Source: Rhodospirillales bacterium (GTDB lineage Bacteria; Pseudomonadota; Alphaproteobacteria; SMXQ01). From it: a DNA stretch of 64,000 nucleotides. The stretch spans positions 32,845-96,844 of the forward strand of contig JABIXC010000007.1 of assembly GCA_018666775.1 (NCBI GenBank), in the 5' to 3' direction. Shown here piece by piece: positions 1 to 7,451 of the stretch. A program made the translations under genes and the position numbers. The notes beneath the pieces were generated by a model. The model did not search any database. It saw only the letters and a program-made list of their open reading frames with translations, and was not told where the DNA came from. How positions within the stretch are numbered: the first letter of the stretch is position 1; every line of letters begins with the position of its first letter.

Positions 1-416
1 AAGGGCTTTTGGAAGAAACCCGGGCTGCCTTTGGCTGGTGCCTGTTAATTGATTGCCATTCCATGCCATCGGTCGGTGGGCCGATGGATCAAGACCCCGG
101 GATTGGGCGCGTCGATTTTGTGCTCGGTGATTGTTACGGGGCAGCCTGCCACAGCACCATTTCTGATCATGTGGAAACAATGCTGACATCTAGAAACCAT
201 TCTGTGACCCGCAATATTCCTTATTCCGGGGGCTATACCACCATGCATTATGGCCGCCCCGATGCCGGGGTTCATGCCCTGCAGATCGAAATCAATCGGG
301 GGCTTTATATGGATGAAGATGCCTATACCCGAAGCGACGGTATGGCGGCACTGACAGAATCGCTGACCGCGTTGATTGGCTCTTTTCAGGATATAGCGCC
401 CCCCACGGCTCCCTAA
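1..416 (+). CDS. N-formylglutamate amidohydrolase, C-terminal part (5' end outside window)
   Basis: The reading frame is open to the left edge of the window, so only the last ~138 residues are visible. They match the FGase (HutG-like) family, zinc amidohydrolases that release formate from N-formyl-glutamate in histidine degradation or act on related N-formyl amino acids. Visible family motifs are DCHSMPS, DFVLGD, an IPYSGGYTT block and the HALQIEINRGLY segment that leads into the C-terminus. The GYTTMHYGRP and EINRGLYMDE blocks are typical. The stop is TAA at 414-416. No other histidine-degradation gene is visible, so the physiological substrate stays open. Confidence 0.85.
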   Translation, partial: GLLEETRAAFGWCLLIDCHSMPSVGGPMDQDPGIGRVDFVLGDCYGAACHSTISDHVETMLTSRNHSVTRNIPYSGGYTTMHYGRPDAGVHALQIEINRGLYMDEDAYTRSDGMAALTESLTALIGSFQDIAPPTAP

Positions 417-470
417 GCTGGCCCCAAAAGCCTGCGCAAGAAAAGCCGGCCCAAAAAAATCGAAAAAAAA

Positions 471-490
471 GGCCACGCCGTAGCGTGGCC
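471..490. terminator. Possible bidirectional terminator hairpin
   Basis: A perfect 8-bp stem (GGCCACGC / GCGTGGCC) with a four-base CGTA loop follows the amidohydrolase. An eight-A run abuts the left arm, which becomes a T-tract for minus-strand transcription. On the plus strand only TT and AT-rich sequence follow, so plus-strand termination would be weaker. Confidence 0.55.
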
Positions 491-662
491 TTAAGTATAG
501 GGAGGAAACGCCCAAAAAGGGTGTCTGCGGTCCAAAGCCGTAAGGCCCGGCACCGCAATTACGACTATTCCATAAGTGCAAAATAGTGTCAAATGTTTTA
601 TATAAGACTTGAGTAATAATATTACGTGTCCCTTCTGGCTCAGGGATTGCATCGAGAATGCT

Positions 663-1448
663 ATGAAAGCCAACTTGCCAACCCCAATGTCTCTAAATTG
701 CCGCCGCCTGTTGGCAGGAATGGCCCTGATTTTTGCCCTGGGCATGGGGTCAAATACCGTCTGGGCGAGCACGGAAAATGCACTTCAACCCATTGAAGAT
801 AATAAGAATTTATGCATGCACGCCGTTGATCGTGCAGAGCAAAAACACAATATTCCCGGACAAATTCTAAGGGCCATTTCCCTTGCGGAATCGGGCCGAT
901 ATGACCGCCTGCGCAAGGCAAGTTTTGCCTGGCCATGGACGGTTACATCGGGAAAGAACAGCCACTACCTGCCAAGCCGGGAAGCGGCCATCGCCAAGGT
1001 TAAAGAAATGCGGGCCCAAAATATTCGCAATATTGACGTTGGCTGCATGCAGGTGAACCTTGGCTATCACCCCGATGCCTTTGCCAATCTGGATGAGGCT
1101 TTCAACCCCGAAACCAACGTTGCTTACGCCGCAGCGCATCTTGAAAAATTATACATTGCACGCCATTCATGGACCCTTGCCGTTGGGTACTACCATTCAG
1201 CTACCAGGCGCTTGAATCGGTCTTATCGGCGAAAGATTATGGGATTGTGGTGTGTGGAACGCAGACGCGCCGCAGCGGCCGAGCGTCAACGGGTCATCAA
1301 GGTGGGCGCAGAACGGCGTCGAAAGAGCGTTGTGGCCTATGAAGCGCGCCAACGCAAACACCGCGCATTTATCAAAGCCAGAAAAATAAAAAGAGGGGCG
1401 GCCCAAAGAAGTGCCCGACGAAATACCCTAATCGTATCCAACCGCTAA
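663..1448 (+). CDS. Secreted lytic transglycosylase-like protein (SLT domain)
   Basis: This is a predicted periplasmic murein lytic transglycosylase of the SLT/goose-lysozyme-like type, 261 residues from this start. The N-terminus has a signal peptide that appears to end near VWA|STE. The catalytic region has SLAESGRYD (catalytic Glu near residue 76) and the conserved GCMQVN block near residues 127-132, then the Ala/His-rich AYAAAHLEKLY helix. The last ~60 residues are very rich in Arg, Lys and Ala, an unusual basic tail that might bind peptidoglycan or nucleic acid. A TTG at 609 in frame would add 18 residues before the signal peptide; ATG 663 has a GAG about 7 bases upstream and gives a better signal. 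ATG 687 is also possible. It ends convergent with the next gene, overlapping it by 4 bp. Confidence 0.8.
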   Translation: MKANLPTPMSLNCRRLLAGMALIFALGMGSNTVWASTENALQPIEDNKNLCMHAVDRAEQKHNIPGQILRAISLAESGRYDRLRKASFAWPWTVTSGKNSHYLPSREAAIAKVKEMRAQNIRNIDVGCMQVNLGYHPDAFANLDEAFNPETNVAYAAAHLEKLYIARHSWTLAVGYYHSATRRLNRSYRRKIMGLWCVERRRAAAAERQRVIKVGAERRRKSVVAYEARQRKHRAFIKARKIKRGAAQRSARRNTLIVSNR

Positions 1449-2647
1449 CGCTGTCTGGAATCAAAGAGCACAAGAAGGGCCCCGGTCAGGCCCATGGCTG
1501 AAAGCAATAGAAACCCGCCTTTGTAGCCGAACCCTAATGCAACCAGCCCTGCAAATAATGCTGGCGAGATTACAACGCCTGCAAAGGTGACAAAGACCGA
1601 CCCCCCGGTTGCCACGCCGGCCTGGCCTTTGGGGGCAACCAAGGCCAATTCCGCCAGAAACACCCCGTTCCAGCCAATGGCCGTGGCACCAAAGACAGCT
1701 GCGATGCCATAGATGATCCAAGGATCCCAGGTGGGATCAAAATGTGCGGTTGCGGCAGCCGCCGCCGACATCAAAAACCCCAACAGCGCCAAAAGAATCC
1801 GCGGTGAGACAAGGGTTCCAGAAACGGCCCCCCAGGCAACACGGCCAATCACCCCGGCAATCTGGGCAACGGCAAGGATGGCACCGGCCGCGATCAGGCT
1901 GTAATGCACTTCTGTCACCATGAAGGTGACAAGATAGGCAATCAGGGACATCTGCACCGAAGAATAGGTAAACGACAACAAAGACATGCGCCGAAGTCCT
2001 GCATCCCCCATAACCAGACGCAGCGGTGCGAACGGATCACGGCCAATCGGCGCATGGGGATCACGGTCTCCATCCAGATGGCGTCGCAAGGGCTGTAACC
2101 CCAGCGCCACACAAAAACAAGCCACTGCCACCGCACTTGCCGCCCCCTGCCAACCCCAGAGCAAGACAAGCAGTGGCACCACGACGCCCGCCAATGCGCC
2201 ACCGGCTGGCACCCCGGTCTGTTTCAAAGAGAACACAATCGGAATCAGATGCGGCGGTGTGGTTCGTGCCAGAATATGGGAACTGACCGGGGTGGGCGGG
2301 CCATAGGCAGCCCCAAGAATAAGGGCCGAAAACACCACTGCCACCAAAGTACCGACGGTCAACCCCAACAACCCGACACCGGCGAGCACCAAACAAATTT
2401 GGGCCAAACGAATAGCGCCGAACCGCTTGACCGCGGGCCCCCCTAAAATGGCCCCGATCATGGCAGCAGAAAAGACCACAGACATGTAAATACCAACCCA
2501 GGACGCAGGCACCCCAAGATCTGCCCCCAGACGCACGGCAAAGACCGGCAAGGTCAAGATGGCCATGGTTACCATCACCTGAAAAACTGTCATGGAGATC
2601 AGTGGGGCAAGAACGGTCCGAACAGATGGTGACCCCAAATCAGGCAT
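1445..2647 (-). CDS. Major facilitator superfamily transporter
   Basis: A 400-residue protein with about 12 hydrophobic segments and the size typical of MFS secondary transporters. The loop between helices 2 and 3 has GGPAVKRFGAIR, a variant of the MFS motif A (Gly, basic residues and Arg after a Gly pair). A second basic loop (LRRHLDGDRD) lies at mid-protein between the two six-helix halves. Glycine- and alanine-rich helices are consistent with a drug or metabolite exporter, but substrate cannot be predicted. It is divergent from the methyltransferase at 2755, with ~107 bp between them that should hold both promoters. Confidence 0.8.
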   Translation of the reverse strand: MPDLGSPSVRTVLAPLISMTVFQVMVTMAILTLPVFAVRLGADLGVPASWVGIYMSVVFSAAMIGAILGGPAVKRFGAIRLAQICLVLAGVGLLGLTVGTLVAVVFSALILGAAYGPPTPVSSHILARTTPPHLIPIVFSLKQTGVPAGGALAGVVVPLLVLLWGWQGAASAVAVACFCVALGLQPLRRHLDGDRDPHAPIGRDPFAPLRLVMGDAGLRRMSLLSFTYSSVQMSLIAYLVTFMVTEVHYSLIAAGAILAVAQIAGVIGRVAWGAVSGTLVSPRILLALLGFLMSAAAAATAHFDPTWDPWIIYGIAAVFGATAIGWNGVFLAELALVAPKGQAGVATGGSVFVTFAGVVISPALFAGLVALGFGYKGGFLLLSAMGLTGALLVLFDSRQR

Positions 2648-2754
2648 TAGGTGTTCCCAATATTTTCGCGGTTCATATTTTTCATGACGATGGCACCATT
2701 ATCCGATAAAAATCATGGAGGCCCAGCAAACAAACTCGCGGAGAAATTAGGATA

Positions 2755-3462
2755 ATGACCACGGACCAGCAAGTGCGCTATTCATCGAACGTCGAAATTG
2801 CGAAAGAATTACTGGACCTTGATGGCAAGAAAGTCGTCGATGTTGGCTGTGGTGAAGGTCGTTTTACCCGCTTCCTTGCCAAAGCCGGAGCAGAGGTCAC
2901 AGGCATTGATATCAACCAGACAGCCCTTGATCGCGCCATTGCGAAATCTCTCGATGAAGGGGTTGATGTCGCTTGGAAAAATGCACGGGCGGAAGCCATG
3001 CCATTTAAAGACGGGGAACTTGATATTGTCGTCTTTTCCAATTCATTCCATCACGTCGCACCAGAACGCATGGCCGATGCGCTCAATGAAGCCGGACGGA
3101 CTTTGAACCCGGACGGGGTGCTCTACATCATGGAACCTGTCGCTGCCGGGGATTATTTTGAAGCAACCCGGTTCGTCAATGATGAAAGCGAAGTGCGCAA
3201 TCTGGCAATCGGCGCCATCCAAACCTTGGCCCGTGGCCCGTTTGATGCAGTAGAGGAAGTGACCTACCATTCCCAAAAGGCCTATGAAAATTTTGAGGCA
3301 TATGCCGACGAACAGAGTCTGCGCGGTGAAAAACGCAAAAAAATCTTCGAAGACCGTGGGCCGGAAATCAAAGAAAAATTCGTGGCCGCCGCCCAAAAGG
3401 AGGATGGAAAGCTCTGTTTCGATCAGATCTTCCGGATTAATCTGCTCAAAAAATCCACCTAA
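2755..3462 (+). CDS. Class I SAM-dependent methyltransferase
   Basis: A 235-residue protein with a Rossmann-type SAM-binding fold. Motif I is VDVGCGEGRF at residues ~28-37, followed by the acidic strand-2 end GIDIN (Asp 52). A motif IV-like segment is DIVVFSNSFHHV and motif post-IV is LNPDGVLYIMEP, all typical of Methyltransf_11/25 families (UbiE/BioC-like). The C-terminal third (DYFEATRF onward) is charged and not diagnostic. Substrate is unknown. ATG start, stop TAA inside a small inverted repeat. It stands as a single gene with no obvious partner. Confidence 0.8.
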   Translation: MTTDQQVRYSSNVEIAKELLDLDGKKVVDVGCGEGRFTRFLAKAGAEVTGIDINQTALDRAIAKSLDEGVDVAWKNARAEAMPFKDGELDIVVFSNSFHHVAPERMADALNEAGRTLNPDGVLYIMEPVAAGDYFEATRFVNDESEVRNLAIGAIQTLARGPFDAVEEVTYHSQKAYENFEAYADEQSLRGEKRKKIFEDRGPEIKEKFVAAAQKEDGKLCFDQIFRINLLKKST

Positions 3463-3515
3463 ATATGCCTATTAATTAACCAGCCACAATAGAATGGCTA
3501 TTTAACAGGCATATT
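3462..3515. repeat. Nested inverted repeat after methyltransferase
   Basis: Nine-base arms AATATGCCT and AGGCATATT enclose a shorter inverted repeat AGCCA/TGGCT (3482-3486 and 3495-3499). The left arm begins on the last base of the methyltransferase stop codon. No T-run follows, so this may be an mRNA 3'-end stem or a factor-dependent terminator rather than an intrinsic one. Confidence 0.4.
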
Positions 3516-3599
3516 AGCCGCTATTACGAACCTGCCGTCCCCCCTTCTGCTTGGGGCGACCCGCTGCACCCCCTTATATTTAGCCATTTTCTACCAAGA

Positions 3600-3616
3600 G
3601 CCCCTGCTTTGGGGCA
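3600..3616. other. Short GC-rich hairpin upstream of porin gene
   Basis: GCCCC / GGGGC arms with a six- to seven-base loop (tgcttt) lie about 140 bp before the porin start. No T-run follows. The 3463-3754 interval otherwise shows no gene; it presumably contains the porin promoter and 5' leader. Confidence 0.3.
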
Positions 3617-3754
3617 ATTGGCATGTCTCTTGCGATACTGAGGGTAGGAAACATCCACCCTTGAGGCGCCCACACAGGGCTCTGTTTTGACGCAAGAGCG
3701 GATTGCTCCACTAGAAAAAACACGTTGGACTGTCGCAACACGAAGGAATAAACC

Positions 3755-4477
3755 ATGAAATTTAGACTCCTGATTACCCTTATGGCGGTGATGATCGGCT
3801 TCGGCTCGACCTCTCATGCCGATGAATTATTCACAGAAAAATCAATGGGCGGAAAATTCAGCGCCAATGCTGGTTTTGTCTCTGAATACCTGTGGCGAGG
3901 CCTTTCCCAATCGGGCAATGGCAGCCCCGCTGCGCAAGGCGGGTTCGACTTTACCCATGATTCCGGGTTTAGTCTTGGCGTTTGGGGTTCCAACATCAAC
4001 TTTGCCGGCAACCTTGAAATGGATGTCTATGGCGGCTTTTCCAAGGACCTTGGCAACAAAATCACCATGGATGTCGGGGCGATCTATTATCACTACCCCG
4101 GACAAGCCAATGCTGCGGACCTTGATTTTGTCGAAGGCTCTATCGGTCTTGGCAAAGATTTTGGTGCCTTCAGCGGCAGTGCTAAAATCAGCTACTCCCC
4201 TGATTTCACAGGCTCCGCTGGCAATGCCACCTATCTTGAATTGGGTGCAGGCATTCCCCTTGGCAAGATTTTCACCCTGAACCTCCATGGCGGCAGGCAA
4301 TGGATGGAAGAAAACACCACTTCCGGATTTGATGATTATACCGACTGGTCTGCAGGCATTGGTTTTGCCGGCGCCGGGTTTGATTTTGCAGTCACCTATC
4401 TTGGAACCGATCTGCCATCGGGCCAGTGCACCAATGAATGCTCTCGCCTGATCGCATCCGTGGGCCGCTCTTTCTAA
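3755..4477 (+). CDS. TorF-family putative outer-membrane porin
   Basis: A 240-residue predicted outer-membrane beta-barrel of the TorF/Gcw_chp family. The N-terminus is a standard signal peptide with cleavage expected after SHA (residue 22). Mature features are the family opening block FVSEYLWRGLSQS, then GVWGSNINF, repeated alternating hydrophobic strands ending in aromatic residues, and a C-terminal phenylalanine (VGRSF), the usual BAM recognition end. Length fits the family. ATG start is preceded by GAAGGA. A strong terminator follows at 4506-4555, so it is a monocistronic unit. Role is presumably small-molecule uptake; the substrate is unknown. Confidence 0.85.
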   Translation: MKFRLLITLMAVMIGFGSTSHADELFTEKSMGGKFSANAGFVSEYLWRGLSQSGNGSPAAQGGFDFTHDSGFSLGVWGSNINFAGNLEMDVYGGFSKDLGNKITMDVGAIYYHYPGQANAADLDFVEGSIGLGKDFGAFSGSAKISYSPDFTGSAGNATYLELGAGIPLGKIFTLNLHGGRQWMEENTTSGFDDYTDWSAGIGFAGAGFDFAVTYLGTDLPSGQCTNECSRLIASVGRSF

Positions 4478-4505
4478 CAAAGCTGCGTTGCTTACCGGTT
4501 GATTT

Positions 4506-4555
4506 AAAACCGCTCTTTGTCCCATCCTTTTGATGGCGGCAAAGGGCGGTTTTTT
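4506..4555 (+). terminator. Rho-independent terminator of porin gene
   Basis: Arms AAAACCGC-CTTTG and CAAAG-GCGGTTTT pair with one mismatch around a loop of about 20 bases, followed by T6. It lies 28 bp after the porin stop. Confidence 0.8.
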
Positions 4556-4635
4556 CATGGCCTCACATAAAGGTGATTTCCCTTACGCGAAAATGGCAAA
4601 TAATATGATCCTTGGATCTATGTCGGAGGTGCATC

Positions 4636-4848
4636 ATGACCCCAAAGAAATTAATCTGCTCAGGCAGTACAGGCGCATGCGTCAGCGCCGTATGTTGCCT
4701 GACCCCCGCTCTCACCTTGCTGCTTGGCGGAACCGCCTTTGGCACCTGGCTTGGCTTTTCGGATTACGTTCTAATCCCGGCCTTTGTTATGTTCTCAACC
4801 CTCACCATCATTGGGGTTACCCGCCTGCGGCGTAACAAGAGAGCCTGA
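4636..4848 (+). CDS. MerF-like small membrane transporter
   Basis: A 70-residue protein with two hydrophobic helices that resembles the mercury transporter MerF. The key shared block is VCCLTPALTLLLG: a vicinal Cys pair at the start of a helix followed by Thr-Pro. The second helix has SDYVLIPAFVMF, which lines up with the MerF DYVLLPAL segment, and the protein ends in a basic tail. ATG 4636 was chosen because GGAGG lies 8 bases upstream; a longer frame from 4612 lacks this. The next gene starts 4 bp downstream, so the two are co-transcribed. No merR or merA is seen nearby, so transport of Hg(II) is inferred from family resemblance only. Confidence 0.7.
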   Translation: MTPKKLICSGSTGACVSAVCCLTPALTLLLGGTAFGTWLGFSDYVLIPAFVMFSTLTIIGVTRLRRNKRA

Positions 4849-4852
4849 AATC

Positions 4853-5101
4853 ATGAACGAAGACCCCCGTCAAGACAGCAAAGAACCTCAACAGGAAATC
4901 ACCCTGTTCTCAACCCTCACCTGCCCTGAATGCGGGGCAATAAAGCGTGAGGAAATGCCAACAGATGCCTGCCAGTATTTCTATGACTGCACTGGCTGCG
5001 GCGCGGTTTTAAAGCCCCAAAAGGGCGATTGCTGTGTGTTCTGTTCCTATGGAGATACCCTCTGCCCGCCGATGCAGGAAAATGGCAAAGGCTGCTGTTA
5101 G
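4853..5101 (+). CDS. GDCCVxC-type small Cys-rich protein
   Basis: An 82-residue cytosolic protein with ten cysteines. It carries CPECG and CTGCG, a zinc-ribbon-like pair of knuckles, and then the diagnostic GDCCVFCSYG block followed by CPPMQ and a C-terminal CC. This matches the GDCCVxC (seleno)protein family, in which some members carry selenocysteine at a Cys position; here all positions are plain Cys codons. Members are often next to mer-type genes, which agrees with the MerF-like gene just upstream. A metal-handling role is likely but unproven. Its 3' end overlaps the convergent polymerase gene by 4 bp. Confidence 0.75.
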   Translation: MNEDPRQDSKEPQQEITLFSTLTCPECGAIKREEMPTDACQYFYDCTGCGAVLKPQKGDCCVFCSYGDTLCPPMQENGKGCC

Positions 5102-6318
5102 GCGCGCGCCGCATCATCGGTAAACAGCGCCATATAAAATGCCCCCAACGCCAACACCACCAGCCACCATGCCTGCCAGATGCCAAATGACAGATTATAA
5201 ATGACAAATGCTGTTGATATCTGAGCTACCATCAATCCCCGCGCAATCGCATAATTCATTTTTGCGGCCAATGAAAATAATAGAAATATTCCCACCGCCC
5301 CCAACGCAGCGCCTGGAAACCCGAGTTCAAGCCACAACTGCAACGGGCCATTATGGGTATGCAAGGAGATCAGAGTGCCTTTCGCCGGCACATCCTCAAG
5401 GGTCAATGCGACCAGATCCTGACCCCCCGGCACGGCCCGGGCAGCCCCCAAACCATGCCCAAGCAGGGGGCGTTCCATGATCTTTTCTGTGGCAAATTTC
5501 CAAATGTATAGCCGGTGAACAACTGAAACATTGGAATGGTCACTGACCATGCTTGCGGGATCAATGTGGGTCAACACCCGGTCCATTGCGATTGGCGCCA
5601 TCATCACCCAAATCGCCGCAATGCCCCCCAAAAGCTTGGTCATGGGCCGGGGGGTGACGGCGGATAAGACAAATGCGATGACACCGAGGGTCAACGCCAG
5701 CGAAAAAGCCATGCCATACAACGACCAGAGCGTCACCAAAACCAGCCCTGCCAAACCAATCGCCAGAAGTCGCCGCCCCTGATTTTCCAACGCCATCAGT
5801 GCTGGCCACAGCAGGACCGCCATGACGGCAAGCCCTCGATTGAAATTAGAAAACAGTTCTTCCGTACTTAATCCCACGGGGTTTCGTACCTGTTTGATCA
5901 AAAACCCGTCGCTCACACGTTCGCCAAGGACGATCAAACAGGCAATCCCAATGCCCATGGCAAGCGCCATGCCCACTGCCTTTTGCCCACCCGAATCCAG
6001 GCGGCGATGAACGGAAAAAAGAACCAGAATTCCAGACAAAACGGCGAAAAGATCAATTCCCTTGCCCAGGGTTCGATCCGGTGCGATGGACCAAATGATG
6101 CTTGCCGCCCCCCAGGCCAGAACCCCCACCAGAAAAATCGCAAAACCCTTGGGAAACCCGGGAAATTGAGGCTGTTCTTTCCGCTCCATCCAGATCAGAG
6201 AGAGCGCCAAACCCAGAACCAGCCAGATCAGTCCCTTGGCGGCATAAAGGCTGGCCAAGGGTGCTACAAATGCGACAGCGACCAGCCATTTTTCGCGCGA
6301 TGGTGTTGACCCGGGCAC
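5098..6318 (-). CDS. O-antigen polymerase/ligase family membrane protein (Wzy/WaaL-like)
   Basis: A 406-residue polytopic inner-membrane protein of the PF04932 O-antigen ligase/polymerase superfamily. About 10-11 hydrophobic segments are visible. The large periplasmic loop holds the family landmarks: an Arg followed by W (RLYIWKF, residues ~269-275), GHGLGA (287-292) and the conserved HTHNGPLQLWLELGFPG-like block at 320-336 with its His and Glu. Sequence cannot separate polymerase (Wzy) from ligase (WaaL). The gene starts 3 bp after mtnA stops, so these are co-transcribed, and a flippase gene lies upstream on the same strand. Confidence 0.8.
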   Translation of the reverse strand: MPGSTPSREKWLVAVAFVAPLASLYAAKGLIWLVLGLALSLIWMERKEQPQFPGFPKGFAIFLVGVLAWGAASIIWSIAPDRTLGKGIDLFAVLSGILVLFSVHRRLDSGGQKAVGMALAMGIGIACLIVLGERVSDGFLIKQVRNPVGLSTEELFSNFNRGLAVMAVLLWPALMALENQGRRLLAIGLAGLVLVTLWSLYGMAFSLALTLGVIAFVLSAVTPRPMTKLLGGIAAIWVMMAPIAMDRVLTHIDPASMVSDHSNVSVVHRLYIWKFATEKIMERPLLGHGLGAARAVPGGQDLVALTLEDVPAKGTLISLHTHNGPLQLWLELGFPGAALGAVGIFLLFSLAAKMNYAIARGLMVAQISTAFVIYNLSFGIWQAWWLVVLALGAFYMALFTDDAARA

Positions 6319-6321
6319 GCT

Positions 6322-7416
6322 TTAAGGCCCCACACGTTCAGGATAGAGTGCCGCAAGCCCAACATCTGAAGCCGCACAAACACCCCGTTCGGTGATCAAC
6401 CCTGCCACCAAATGGGCCGGGGTAATATCAAATGCCGGATTGGCAGCAGACGTGCCATCGGGTGTCAGGCGCAATTTCAAAATCACACCCGCATCATCGA
6501 CACCCTGAATATGCGTGACCTCTGCCCCATCGCGTTCTTCGATGGGAATATCCATGCCACACGCCATATCCCAATCAATGGTTGGTCCCGGCAAACCCAC
6601 ATAAAATGGCACATTGTTGTCAAACGCCGCCAAGGCTTTCAGATAGGTTCCGATTTTGTTACAGACATCCCCATTTCGGGCCGTGCGATCGGTGCCGGTG
6701 ATGCAAAGATCAACCGCACCCTTCTGCATTAAATGCCCCCCCGCATTATCAGCGATAACCGTGTGAGGCACGCCATGGGCACCAAGTTCCCACGCTGTGA
6801 GGCTGGCCCCTTGATTGCGCGGGCGGGTTTCATCAACCCAGACATGCACCCCAATGCCCGCATCATGGGCCATATACACCGGCGCCAGTGCCGTCCCCCA
6901 ATCCACCGTCGCCAACCACCCCGCATTACAATGGGTAAGGATATTGACCGGGCCATCCCCTTTGGCGAGAGCAGCATCAGAAATCAACGTCTTGCCATGT
7001 TCCCCGATGGACCGACACATTTCGACGTCTTCGTCGCAAATCTCTGCTGCACGACGATACGCAGCCTCCACCCGTTCATTGACCGGGCATTTAATAATCG
7101 TCTTTTCCATTTCTGCCAGCGCCCAGGCAAGGTTAACCGCCGTCGGCCGGGTTGCGCGCAAGACATCACAGGCTTTTTTCAAACCCTGATCCGTTGCATC
7201 TTCTCGCAAGGCAAGGCAAACCCCATAGGCCGCCGTTGCCCCGATCAACGGTGCACCGCGCACCTCCATGGTGGCAATGGCACGGGCCACATCATCCAAA
7301 CCCGTCAATTGAACCGTTCGGAATTCATGGGGCAAACCGGTCTGGTCGATAATTTCCACCGTCCAACCGTCATCGGCCAGCCAGATGGTGCGATAAGGTG
7401 TATTTCCAACCTTCAT
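6322..7416 (-). CDS. mtnA: S-methyl-5-thioribose-1-phosphate isomerase
   Basis: A 364-residue enzyme of the MtnA/eIF2B-like isomerase family that converts 5-methylthioribose 1-phosphate to 5-methylthioribulose 1-phosphate in the methionine salvage pathway. Characteristic motifs are EVRGAP (residues 51-56), THCNAGWLAT with the catalytic Cys 163, and CITGTDRTARNGDVCNKIGT with catalytic Asp 243, plus IADNAGG before it. Length matches the family and spacing of Cys and Asp (80 residues) matches characterised enzymes. It sits between two polysaccharide genes, which is unusual for salvage; no mtnK or other salvage gene is in view. An alternative is ribose-1,5-bisphosphate isomerase, a sister family, but the motifs favour MtnA. 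Confidence 0.9.
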   Translation of the reverse strand: MKVGNTPYRTIWLADDGWTVEIIDQTGLPHEFRTVQLTGLDDVARAIATMEVRGAPLIGATAAYGVCLALREDATDQGLKKACDVLRATRPTAVNLAWALAEMEKTIIKCPVNERVEAAYRRAAEICDEDVEMCRSIGEHGKTLISDAALAKGDGPVNILTHCNAGWLATVDWGTALAPVYMAHDAGIGVHVWVDETRPRNQGASLTAWELGAHGVPHTVIADNAGGHLMQKGAVDLCITGTDRTARNGDVCNKIGTYLKALAAFDNNVPFYVGLPGPTIDWDMACGMDIPIEERDGAEVTHIQGVDDAGVILKLRLTPDGTSAANPAFDITPAHLVAGLITERGVCAASDVGLAALYPERVGP

Positions 7417-7451
7417 TTAAGTCTCAAATCCATATTTCCAGTTTTTATTCA

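Noticed and set aside
45..581. Long minus-strand open frame opposite the amidohydrolase end
   Set aside because: It runs antisense through the conserved amidohydrolase coding region and across the terminator hairpin, and its product resembles no known family.
3842..4558. 238-codon minus-strand frame opposite the porin gene
   Set aside because: Antisense shadow of a strongly supported porin with signal peptide; crosses the porin terminator.
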